DNA of 15,053 bases from Sphingomonadaceae bacterium (GTDB lineage Bacteria; Pseudomonadota; Alphaproteobacteria; Sphingomonadales; Sphingomonadaceae), in NCBI GenBank assembly GCA_019454625.1, contig JACFNY010000014.1, forward strand, positions 1 through 15,053. Reading direction: 5' to 3'. The notes beneath the pieces were generated by a model. The model did no database searches, had not been told where the DNA came from, and saw nothing but the letters and a program-made list of their open reading frames with translations. Of this stretch, positions 9,618 to 15,053 are shown one piece after another (positions within the stretch are counted from its first letter, which is position 1; every line of letters begins with the position of its first letter). The translations under genes and the position numbers were made by a program.

Positions 9618-9700
9618 TGCGTCCCTCGACTTCGCTCGGGATGAAATGCCTTTGTACCTTGTAAACACGTCCGTCATCCCGAGCGAAGTCGAGGGACGCA
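9618..9700. repeat. Perfect 27-bp inverted repeat (dispersed palindrome family) between radC and purB
   Basis: Positions 9618-9644 and 9674-9700 are exact reverse complements over 27 bp, with a 29-nt spacer. The core is CCCTCGACTTCGCTCGGGAT. The same words recur, from memory, between genes of many sphingomonads and other proteobacteria, often in such head-to-head pairs. Spurious translations give the familiar short strings RPSTSLGMT and SSRAKSRD. It lies just downstream of the radC stop, so in RNA it would form a very stable stem that could end radC transcription. No T-run is attached. The identity as a dispersed repeat is recall and was not checked. Confidence 0.8.
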
Positions 9701-9711
9701 GGGCATTGCCG

Positions 9712-10404
9712 TCAGAGCAGGCCAAGCGCCTTGAAGCTGGCGTGTCCTTCCCTGCCGATGACGATGTGGTCGTGAAGCTGGACACCGAGCACGCGCGCCG
9801 CATCGCGGATGTGGTTCGTGAGCTGGATGTCGTCCCGGCTCGGCTTGGGATCGCCCGAAGGGTGGTTGTGGACGAGGATGAGCGCGGTGGCGCCGAGGTC
9901 GAGCGCGCGGTGGATCACCTCGCGCACGTAGACCGAGGTCTGGTTCACCGTGCCGTCCGACATCGCCTCGTCCGCGATCAGCACGTTGCGCGAATCGAGG
10001 AACAGCACGCGGAAGCGCTCGCGCCCCAGATGCGCCATGTCGGCATGGAGATAGTCGAGCAGCGCCTGCCAGCCGGCGAGCACCGGCTTCCCGTAGATGT
10101 TCGCGCGCTGGAGCCGGAGCGCGGCGGCGCGCACGAAGCCGAGCGTCGCGATCACCGTGTCGCCGACGCCCGGCACACGCTTCAGGTCGCGCGGCTCGGC
10201 CGCGATCACGGCCGCGAACGACTGGAAGCGCGCGATCAGCGCCTTGGCCAGCGGCTTGGTGTCGCGCCGCGGAATCGCGAGGCCGAGCACGTATTCGAGC
10301 AGCTCGTAGTCGTGGAACGCGTCGCCGCCGCCCTGAAGCATACGCGTGCGCATCCGGGCGCGGTGACCAGCATCAGCGCCCGAATCGGAATCCGTATCGG
10401 CCAT
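9712..10404 (-). CDS. radC: RadC-family JAB/MPN domain protein
   Basis: A 230-residue RadC (UPF0758) protein of normal family length. The N-terminal helical part contains a helix-hairpin-helix-like segment (about 70-95, LKRVPGVGDTVIATLGF). The C-terminal JAMM metalloprotease-like motif is complete: E162 in VREVIHRALDL, and H179-x-H181 with S189 and D192 in VHNHPSGDPKPSRDD. Despite its name, a direct role in DNA repair is not well established for this family. It starts at ATG 10402-10404 without a clear Shine-Dalgarno; M18 is a less likely alternative. It diverges from the PLP enzyme gene. A palindromic repeat follows its stop. Confidence 0.93.
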   Translation of the reverse strand: MADTDSDSGADAGHRARMRTRMLQGGGDAFHDYELLEYVLGLAIPRRDTKPLAKALIARFQSFAAVIAAEPRDLKRVPGVGDTVIATLGFVRAAALRLQRANIYGKPVLAGWQALLDYLHADMAHLGRERFRVLFLDSRNVLIADEAMSDGTVNQTSVYVREVIHRALDLGATALILVHNHPSGDPKPSRDDIQLTNHIRDAARVLGVQLHDHIVIGREGHASFKALGLL

Positions 10405-10480
10405 GAAACGAGGCTAGCCGCAAGCCGGGGGCGAAGACCAGTCCCTTGCGGGCGCCATGCCCTTCTGGCTTAACGGACGC

Positions 10481-11635
10481 ATGAGCCCGATCCCCTGCCA
10501 GCGCGACCGCTTCGACATTCCGCGCGAGGTCGCCTATCTCAACTGCGCCTACATGTCGCCGCTGGCGCACGAGGTCGTGGCGGCGATGGACAAGGGCGCG
10601 GCGCTGAAGGCCGCGCCGTGGACCTATCGGCCCGCGGACTTCTTCGCACATACCGAGGCGGCGCGCACCCGGTTCGCAGCGCTGGCGGGCGGCAGTCCGG
10701 ACGATTTCGCGGTCGTGCCCTCGGTCAGCTACGGGCTTGCCGTCGCGGCGCGGAACCTGCCGCTCGGGCGCGGGCAGGAGATCGTGGTGCTCGCCGACCA
10801 GTTCCCCTCCAACCTCTACGTGTGGCGCGAACACGCCATCGCGTGCGGCGCGCGCATCGTCACCGTGAAGCGCGGCAACGACGACGCGTGGACGCCCGCG
10901 GTGCTCGCCGCGATCGGTCCGGACACGGGGCTCGTCGCCGTGCCGAACTGCCACTGGGCGGACGGCGGGCTCGTTGATCTGGAGGCGGTGGGCGCGGCGT
11001 GCCGCGAGGTCGGCGCGGCGCTCGTGCTCGATCTCACCCAGTCGCTCGGCGCGCTGCCGTTCGATGTCGCCCGCGTGCAGCCCGATTTCATGGCCACCGC
11101 CTGCTACAAGTGGGCGATGGGGCCCTACGGCATCGGTATGCTCTACGCGGCGCCGAAGCATCACGGCGGCACGCCCATCGAGAACAACTGGATGAACCGC
11201 GGCGGCAGCGAGGATTTCTCGCGGCTCGTCGACTACCGGAACGACTTCCAGCCCGGCGCGCGCCGCTTCGACATGGGCGAGAAGGCGAATCCCCCCTTGC
11301 TGATGGGCGCCGCCGCCGCCATCGACATGCTGCTCGGCTGGGGCATCGCGCGCATCGCCGAAACGCTCGGCGCGCGGACCCTCGCGCTCGGCGAGGCGGC
11401 GCGCGGCATAGGCCTCCTCGCGCCCGACCCGGCGACGCGCGCGCCGCACTTCCTCTCGCTCGGCTTTCCGGGCGAGGTGCCCGCCCCGTTGCTGGAGCGC
11501 CTGCCGGAGCGGCTGGCCGGGGAAAACGTCTTCGTCTCGCTACGCGGCCGCTCGCTGCGCGTGACGCCGCACCTCTACAACGACGATGCCGACTGCGACC
11601 GGCTGATCGCAGTGCTGAAGACGGCGCTCGGCTGA
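10481..11635 (+). CDS. Aminotransferase class V-fold PLP-dependent enzyme
   Basis: A 384-residue fold-type I PLP enzyme of the class V group, which includes cysteine desulfurases, kynureninases and isopenicillin epimerases. The PLP-binding lysine is K210 in ACYKWAMGPYGIG, and D184 in LVLDLTQSLGALPFDV is the likely partner of the pyridine nitrogen. The family-typical opening AYLNCAYMSPL is at 18-28. The desulfurase-type catalytic cysteine loop is not evident, so desulfurase activity is unlikely; the reaction is unknown. I start at ATG 10481 because MSPIPCQRDRF matches the usual beginning of relatives. ATG 10457 in the same frame would add eight residues. The GNAT gene starts inside its stop codon (TGATG). 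Confidence 0.88.
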   Translation: MSPIPCQRDRFDIPREVAYLNCAYMSPLAHEVVAAMDKGAALKAAPWTYRPADFFAHTEAARTRFAALAGGSPDDFAVVPSVSYGLAVAARNLPLGRGQEIVVLADQFPSNLYVWREHAIACGARIVTVKRGNDDAWTPAVLAAIGPDTGLVAVPNCHWADGGLVDLEAVGAACREVGAALVLDLTQSLGALPFDVARVQPDFMATACYKWAMGPYGIGMLYAAPKHHGGTPIENNWMNRGGSEDFSRLVDYRNDFQPGARRFDMGEKANPPLLMGAAAAIDMLLGWGIARIAETLGARTLALGEAARGIGLLAPDPATRAPHFLSLGFPGEVPAPLLERLPERLAGENVFVSLRGRSLRVTPHLYNDDADCDRLIAVLKTALG

Positions 11636-12102
11636 TGGAGATTCGCCTCGACGACCTGCGGGGGCCGGAGATCACCGCGCTGCTCCAGGCGCACCTCGAC
11701 GACATGCACCGCCACTCGCCGCCCGAAAGCGTGCACGCGCTCGATCTCGATGCGCTGCGCGCGCCCGACATCACCTTCTGGACCGTGTGGGACGAGGGCG
11801 TGCTCATGGGCTGCGGCGCGCTGCGGGAACTGGATAGCCGACACGGCGAGATCAAGTCGATGCGGACGGACGAGCGCTATCGCAGGCGCGGCGTCGCGAC
11901 GGTCCTGCTCGACCACATCATCGACGAGGCGCGGCGGCGCGGTTACACGCGCCTCAGCCTGGAGACGGGAACGCCCGCCGCGTTCGATGCCGCGCGGCTG
12001 CTCTATGCGAGCCGCGGCTTCACATTGTGCCCGCCGTTCGGAGACTACCGCGAGGACCCCTACAGCGTCTGCATGACGCTGGCGCTGGATCAGACCGCGT
12101 AG
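11635..12102 (+). CDS. GNAT-family N-acetyltransferase
   Basis: A 155-residue GCN5-related acetyltransferase, resembling small putative acetyltransferases of the YedL type. The acetyl-CoA-binding motif A is RRRGVATVLLDHIIDEARRR (83-102), preceded by the IKSMRTDERYR strand/turn (73-83). Motif B is around AAFDAARLLYASRGF (115-129). The substrate is unknown. Its ATG shares one base with the TGA of the upstream PLP enzyme gene (TGATG at 11633-11637), so the two are almost surely translationally coupled in one mRNA and may act in one pathway. The 3' end overlaps the convergent map gene by 13 bp. Confidence 0.9.
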   Translation: MEIRLDDLRGPEITALLQAHLDDMHRHSPPESVHALDLDALRAPDITFWTVWDEGVLMGCGALRELDSRHGEIKSMRTDERYRRRGVATVLLDHIIDEARRRGYTRLSLETGTPAAFDAARLLYASRGFTLCPPFGDYREDPYSVCMTLALDQTA

Positions 12103-12908
12103 GGCGGGTGATCGAGTCCCGCCGGTGATTTCGTAAAGATCTCGCAGCCGGTCTCGGTGATGCCGATCGAGTGTTCGAACTGCGCGGAGAGCGAGCGGTC
12201 GCGCGTCACCGCCGTCCAGCCGTCGTCGAGCACCTTCACGTCGGCGCGGCCGAGGTTGATCATCGGCTCGATGGTGAAGAACATGCCGGGCTTCAGCAGC
12301 ACGCCGCGCCCCGGCTTGCCGACATGGACGACGCTCGGCTCGTCGTGGAACATGCGGCCGAGGCCGTGTCCGCAGAAGTCGCGCACGATGCCGCAGCGCT
12401 GCTCCTCGGCGTAGGACTGGATGGCGTGGCCGATGTCGCCGAGGCGGTTGCCCGGCTTCGCCGCCGCGATCCCGCGCATCAGGCATTCATAGGTGATGTC
12501 GACGAGGCGGCGCGCCTTCAGCGGCACGTCGCCGACGAGGAACATGCGGCTGGTGTCGCCGTGCCAGCCGTCGACGATGACGGTGATGTCGATGTTGGCG
12601 ATGTCGCCCTTCACCAGCCGCTTCGGGCCGGGGATGCCGTGGCAGACGACGTGGTTGATGCTGATGCAGCTCGAATGGCTGTAGCCCTTGTAGAACACGG
12701 TGGCGGGAACGCCGCCGCGCTCGCGCACGAACTCGTAGACCATCGTGTCGAGGTCGATGGTGCGGGCGCCGGGCACGACGTGCGGCACCAGCATGTCGAG
12801 CGCCTCCGCCGCGAGGCGGCCGGCACGGCGCATACCCTCGAAGGCTTCGGGCCCGTGCAGCTTGATGCCGGACGCGTCGAGAATGACGTCTGAAACTTCC
12901 ATGTCCAT
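12090..12908 (-). CDS. map: Type I methionine aminopeptidase
   Basis: A 272-residue enzyme that removes the initiator methionine from nascent proteins. All five metal ligands are present: D107, D118, H181 (CGHGLGR), E214 (FTIEPM) and E245 (QFEHSIGIT). The substrate-binding histidine H90 in VCHGIPG is also conserved. The N-terminal extension of about 15 residues before HGPEAFEGMRRAG is short and normal. The frame stays open further upstream into the transpeptidase gene, but ATG 12906-12908 follows AGGATA at a suitable distance and gives the usual length. M3 is a possible alternative. It is 10 bp downstream of the transpeptidase gene, suggesting co-transcription. Confidence 0.96.
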   Translation of the reverse strand: MDMEVSDVILDASGIKLHGPEAFEGMRRAGRLAAEALDMLVPHVVPGARTIDLDTMVYEFVRERGGVPATVFYKGYSHSSCISINHVVCHGIPGPKRLVKGDIANIDITVIVDGWHGDTSRMFLVGDVPLKARRLVDITYECLMRGIAAAKPGNRLGDIGHAIQSYAEEQRCGIVRDFCGHGLGRMFHDEPSVVHVGKPGRGVLLKPGMFFTIEPMINLGRADVKVLDDGWTAVTRDRSLSAQFEHSIGITETGCEIFTKSPAGLDHPPYAV

Positions 12909-12918
12909 GAAACCTATC

Positions 12919-13572
12919 CTAACGCGCCGTGCGGCTGGCGCCAGCCGGACGGTCTTGCATGGCGACGACGCACTTGCCGTAGGGCGACGCGCCGACCCAA
13001 TCCTTGTCCGGGTGCCACGCGAAGACGAAATTGCCGCCCTTGATGAGGTCGATGACCCCTTGCGCGACCGCGCTGCGCAGCGCCGGGCATCCCCAGCTGC
13101 GCCCGAGGCGGCCCTGCCTCGCGCCCGCATCCGGGTTCACATAGGGCGCGCCGTGCATGACGATCGCGCGCACGCGCGCCGCATCGTTGATGCCGGGAAC
13201 GAGCCCGTCCATGCGGAGCGAATAACCGTTCGAGCCCATGTAGGTCTCGGCGGTGACGAAGAGACCGAGACTCGACTGGTGCGAGTTCATCGCGTTCGAG
13301 AAGCTCGTCGTGCGATTCTCGCCCGAATTGCGGCCGTGCGCGACATACTCCTGCACGAGCGCGGCGCCCGTCTTCAGGTCGACGACCCACAGGCGCGGCT
13401 CCAGCGAGGCGCGGCCGTAATCAATGATCGTGACGCTGCGGGCATCCTTGCCGATGCCCGACGCCTGCGCGCAGGAGACGACATCGAGCGCCGCGCGGCG
13501 CACGTCTGCATCGAGCGTGACAGCCTTCGGCGCGGGGGCCGCGAGCAGGGCGAAAGTGAGAATCCCGATCAT
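12919..13572 (-). CDS. Murein L,D-transpeptidase catalytic domain protein (YkuD_2 type)
   Basis: A 217-residue protein of the YkuD_2 group of L,D-transpeptidase-like proteins, which would act on peptidoglycan in the periplasm. The catalytic region has H140 in IVMHGAPYV and the cysteine C162 in GRSWGCPALR, matching the S-x-G-C motif. The N-terminus MIGILTFALLAAPAPKA is hydrophobic and ends in small residues, consistent with a short signal peptide, though it has no positive charge before the core. The start ATG 13570-13572 has GGAG 7 nt upstream. It precedes map on the same strand. Whether it makes 3-3 crosslinks, attaches lipoprotein or only binds muropeptides cannot be told. Confidence 0.9.
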   Translation of the reverse strand: MIGILTFALLAAPAPKAVTLDADVRRAALDVVSCAQASGIGKDARSVTIIDYGRASLEPRLWVVDLKTGAALVQEYVAHGRNSGENRTTSFSNAMNSHQSSLGLFVTAETYMGSNGYSLRMDGLVPGINDAARVRAIVMHGAPYVNPDAGARQGRLGRSWGCPALRSAVAQGVIDLIKGGNFVFAWHPDKDWVGASPYGKCVVAMQDRPAGASRTAR

Positions 13573-13613
13573 GTCGTCGCTCCGAATACCCTAAACCGGC
13601 CCGATCCGGCAAC

Positions 13614-13627
13614 GGCGCCGCGGCGCC
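13614..13627. other. 14-bp perfect palindrome between divergent genes
   Basis: GGCGCCGCGGCGCC reads the same on both strands and lies between the divergent transpeptidase and cinA-type genes. In such GC-rich DNA it may be chance; a regulatory or methylation-linked role is possible but unsupported. Confidence 0.25.
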
Positions 13628-13658
13628 GCGCCATCACGCTTTACCCTGTTTGCCGCTA

Positions 13659-13674
13659 CGGTTACGGATAACCG
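13659..13674 (+). promoter_or_regulatory. Hairpin over the ribosome-binding region of the cinA-type gene
   Basis: CGGTTA (13659-13664) and TAACCG (13669-13674) pair around the loop CGGA, and the stem ends one base before the ATG at 13676. The only Shine-Dalgarno-like bases (GGA) are in the loop. The stem is short. It might modulate translation of the downstream gene. Confidence 0.35.
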
Positions 13675-13675
13675 C

Positions 13676-14428
13676 ATGGCTGAAACCCGCATCTGGACCG
13701 CCGCGCTCATCGTCATCGGCGACGAGATTCTCTCCGGCCGGACCCAGGACGCCAACCTCGCCTATCTCGCGAAATGGCTTAACATTCAGGGAATCCAGCT
13801 CGCCGAGGCGCGCGTCGTGCCCGACCAGATGGGTGCCATCGTCGCCGCCGTCAATGCCTGCCGCGCCGTGTGCGACTATGTGTTCACCACCGGCGGCATC
13901 GGGCCGACGCACGACGACATCAGTGTCGACGCGGTCGCGGAGGCGTTCGGCGTTCCCGTCGTTCTGCACCCGACCGCCGAGGCGATGCTGCGGCAATACT
14001 ACGGAGACCGCATCACCGAGGCGCGGCTGCGCATGGCGCGTGTTCCCGATGGTGCCGACCTCATCGAGAACCCGGTTTCGGGCGCGCCGGGCATTCGCAT
14101 CGGCAACGTCTACATGCTGGCGGGCGTCCCCAAGATCACGCAGGGTATGCTCGCCGGCCTCGACGGCAAGCTGGAAGGCGGGCTTCCCGTGCTCGACCGC
14201 ACCGTGGGCGCGTGGGTGCCCGAAAGCAGCGTTTCCGAGATCCTGATCGCCGTGGAGCAGGAGAAGCCCGGCATCCAGATCGGCAGCTACCCCTTTTGGC
14301 GCGACGGGCGCATCGGCGCCAACTTCGTGATCCGCAGCCGCGAACGCACTGCGCTCGACGATGCTGCCGAGCGGCTGATGGACGCGCTTTCCGCCGCCGG
14401 GCACCAGCCCCTCGACGGCGCCATCTAG
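13676..14428 (+). CDS. CinA-type MoaB/Mog-domain protein (competence/damage-inducible protein A family)
   Basis: A 250-residue protein of the molybdopterin-binding (MoCF/MoaB-Mog) fold. Diagnostic segments are VIGDEILSGRTQDAN (13-27) and TTGGIGPTHDDISVDAV (71-87). It corresponds to the short CinA-like form lacking the C-terminal nicotinamide-nucleotide amidase domain of full-length CinA. Proteins of the N-terminal family have been linked to ADP-ribose pyrophosphatase activity in some bacteria; here the activity is not certain and the competence name is historical. The start is ATG 13676, with only weak GGA upstream, inside a small hairpin. It diverges from the transpeptidase gene. tRNA-Leu begins 43 bp after its stop. 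Confidence 0.9.
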   Translation: MAETRIWTAALIVIGDEILSGRTQDANLAYLAKWLNIQGIQLAEARVVPDQMGAIVAAVNACRAVCDYVFTTGGIGPTHDDISVDAVAEAFGVPVVLHPTAEAMLRQYYGDRITEARLRMARVPDGADLIENPVSGAPGIRIGNVYMLAGVPKITQGMLAGLDGKLEGGLPVLDRTVGAWVPESSVSEILIAVEQEKPGIQIGSYPFWRDGRIGANFVIRSRERTALDDAAERLMDALSAAGHQPLDGAI

Positions 14429-14445
14429 ACCCCGCCCCCGCCCGG

Positions 14446-14471
14446 CGCTACGCAAGCCGGAGACCGTAGCG
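14446..14471 (+). other. Inverted repeat immediately 5' of tRNA-Leu
   Basis: CGCTACG (14446-14452) and CGTAGCG (14465-14471) are perfect complements around a 12-nt loop. The right arm ends at the base before the tRNA. It could end cinA-type transcription or form a leader hairpin next to the RNase P cleavage point. No T-run is seen. Confidence 0.4.
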
Positions 14472-14559
14472 GCCCACGTGGCGGAATTGGTAGACGCAAG
14501 GGACTTAAAATCCCTCGCCTGTTTCAGGCGTGCCGGTTCGATCCCGGCCGTGGGCACCA
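14472..14559 (+). tRNA. tRNA-Leu (anticodon UAA)
   Basis: A complete class II tRNA of 85 nt plus encoded CCA (14557-14559). The acceptor stem pairs GCCCACG (14472-14478) with CGTGGGC (14549-14555); the discriminator base is A14556. The anticodon stem AGGGA/TCCCT (14499-14503/14511-14515) holds the loop CTTAAAA with anticodon TAA (14506-14508), reading UUA. A long variable arm (around CGCCTGTTTCAGGCG) and the T-loop GGTTCGATCCC are visible. The UUA codon is rare in GC-rich genomes. The 3' half is the apparent integration site of the element to the right. Confidence 0.97.
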
Positions 14560-14560
14560 A
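14531..14560 (+). other. Probable attachment site (attL core) in the tRNA 3' end
   Basis: The T-arm and acceptor end of tRNA-Leu lie next to an integrase gene read away from the tRNA, the standard arrangement for islands and phages that insert at tRNA 3' ends. The core usually repeats part of this segment. The matching attR copy lies beyond the window, so the exact borders are inferred. Confidence 0.4.
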
Positions 14561-14595
14561 CGGCTTTCCGCAGGGGTCCACCGCCGTTCGGAAAG

Positions 14596-14616
14596 TGGCT
14601 GATTTCAGCCATTTTT
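14596..14616 (+). terminator. Intrinsic terminator downstream of tRNA-Leu
   Basis: TGGCTG (14596-14601) and CAGCCA (14606-14611) pair around ATTT, extendable to 7 bp, and are directly followed by TTTTT (14612-14616). It lies 36 nt after the tRNA, as expected for a tRNA terminator. If the attachment core is within the tRNA, this hairpin belongs to the inserted element. Confidence 0.65.
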
Positions 14617-14720
14617 GACGGTACGCTTTCCGTCTCAAACCGTCCCCGTTCGTTGTATACCGTCAAATCTGACGGTACATTGTCGGTATATTTTCCCCCG
14701 AAAGCGAAAATGTACCGTCA
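14616..14720. repeat. Cluster of TGACGGTAC repeats upstream of the integrase (putative arm-type sites)
   Basis: The 9-mer TGACGGTAC occurs at 14616-14624 (+), 14670-14678 (+) and 14712-14720 (- strand). An 8-of-9 copy is at 14657-14665 (-) and a looser copy TGTCGGTAT at 14681-14689 (+). The pairs at 14658-14665/14670-14677 and 14681-14695/14706-14720 are inverted, giving palindromes with 4-nt and 10-nt centres. The last copy runs into the integrase start codon. This layout suits binding sites for the N-terminal arm-binding domain of the integrase or an operator for its own repression. That role is inferred. Confidence 0.7.
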
Positions 14721-15000
14721 TGCTGACCGACGCCGCCATCCGAAAACTCAAGGTTCGCGACAAGCCTTTCAAGGTCGCCGACATCCATGGCCTGTATCTG
14801 CTCGTTCAACCGAGCGGCGCCCGCTACTGGCGCATGGACTACAGGCACGCGGGCAAAAGAGGCACGATCGCCCTTGGCGTCTATCCCAGAGTCTCGCTCA
14901 AGGCCGCACGCGAGAAGCGCGCGAGCGCGGCCGATATGCTCGAAAAGGGCATCAACCCATCCGTATACAAGAAGATCACGCGCGGCCTCTCGTCCGTTCC
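14720..15000 (+). pseudogene. Tyrosine-recombinase integrase, DUF4102/P4 type, N-terminal fragment
   Basis: The first 93 codons encode the N-terminal arm-DNA-binding domain of P4-type integrases: MLTDAAIRKLK (1-11), then the DIHGLYLLVQPSGARYWRMD segment (21-40), GKRGTIALGVYPRVSLKAAR (45-64) and the LEKGINPS turn (74-81). Full-length relatives have about 400 residues with a catalytic R-H-R-Y domain further on. Here the frame stays open to the window end but, from 15001, it reads into DNA that looks like an insertion-sequence end and encodes a low-complexity Arg/Pro tail. The gene is therefore probably interrupted, although a window-edge partial cannot be excluded. It starts at ATG 14720, 160 bp after tRNA-Leu, read away from it. 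Confidence 0.72.
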
Positions 15001-15053
15001 TGTCAATCGGCGCGCAAAAGGGCCCCCCGATCGGCGTCGAAGAGGGACCCCCT
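15001..15053. mobile_element. Left end of an insertion sequence, IS21-like (partial)
   Basis: From TGTCAATCGG at 15001 the sequence holds two tandem 23-nt units, 15006-15028 and 15030-15052, with 18 of 23 bases identical; both start with ATCGGCG and end in GGG-N-CCCCC. IS21-family elements begin with TG and carry several such imperfect repeats at each end. I also recall similar GGGACCCCCT-bearing ends in sphingomonad IS21 elements. The element continues past the window, so no transposase is visible and the family call is tentative. Confidence 0.55.

Noticed and set aside
9618..9700. Palindrome considered as insertion-sequence ends or a CRISPR unit
   Set aside because: The 29-nt spacer cannot hold a gene, only one pair is present, and there is no series of regularly spaced repeats.
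10373..11449. 358-codon open frame on the - strand
   Set aside because: It is antisense to the PLP enzyme and overlaps the radC start region. Composition is that of a shadow frame.
10481..11635. PLP enzyme considered as a cysteine desulfurase (SufS/IscS)
   Set aside because: No matching catalytic cysteine loop is seen and no Fe-S assembly genes are adjacent; the ferredoxin-like gene is 10 kb away.
14561..14595. Crossing inverted repeats AACGGC/GCCGTT and CTTTCC/GGAAAG after the tRNA, considered as a pseudoknot RNA
   Set aside because: Arms are only 6 bp and easily arise by chance; the nearby 14596-14616 hairpin with its T-run explains the region better.

Overview
The window is about 15 kb of GC-rich, densely packed chromosomal DNA. 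Gene content and protein style point to an alphaproteobacterium, most likely a sphingomonad (order Sphingomonadales). The signs are the sphingomonad-like DUF4136 lipoprotein, the AraC-type regulator with its distinctive C-terminus, and a dispersed palindrome containing CCTCGACTTCGCTCGGGA. This assignment rests on recall of families, not on a search.

Positions 1-14428 are core-type chromosome. Left to right: a (2Fe-2S) ferredoxin-like protein (-) and a PPP-type metallophosphoesterase (+) diverge from about 363-454. galE (-) converges on the phosphatase. A (+) run follows with a DUF4136 lipoprotein, an M14 cytosolic-type carboxypeptidase and gpmA. A secreted M20 amidohydrolase (-) shares its stop codon palindrome with gpmA. 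Then come an isopenicillin-N-synthase-like 2OG-Fe(II) oxygenase (+) and an AraC-family regulator (+), then purB and radC (both -), with a long palindromic repeat between those two. A class-V aminotransferase-fold enzyme and a GNAT acetyltransferase (+, overlapping by one base) follow, then map and a YkuD_2 L,D-transpeptidase (both -, 10 bp apart), then a CinA-type MoaB/Mog-domain protein (+). Most are housekeeping or loosely characterised metabolic genes. No multi-gene pathway stands out.

From 14472 the character changes. A complete tRNA-Leu(UAA) gene with encoded CCA is followed by a terminator-like hairpin. A 105-bp region with five copies or near-copies of TGACGGTAC in both orientations comes next, and then the start of a P4/DUF4102-type tyrosine-recombinase integrase read away from the tRNA. 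This is the classic left boundary of a tRNA-integrated genomic island. At 15001 the integrase frame appears to run into the terminal repeats of another insertion sequence (IS21-like), so the integrase is probably broken after about 93 residues. The body of the island lies to the right of the window.

No gene-free stretch exceeds 300 bases. The longest are 6108-6355 (divergent intergenic region with two inverted repeats), 9542-9711 (palindromic repeat) and 14560-14719 (island left end). Positions 1-39 are too short to assign. All four convergent gene pairs are separated by 16 bp or less, or overlap, which leaves little or no room for conventional terminators.
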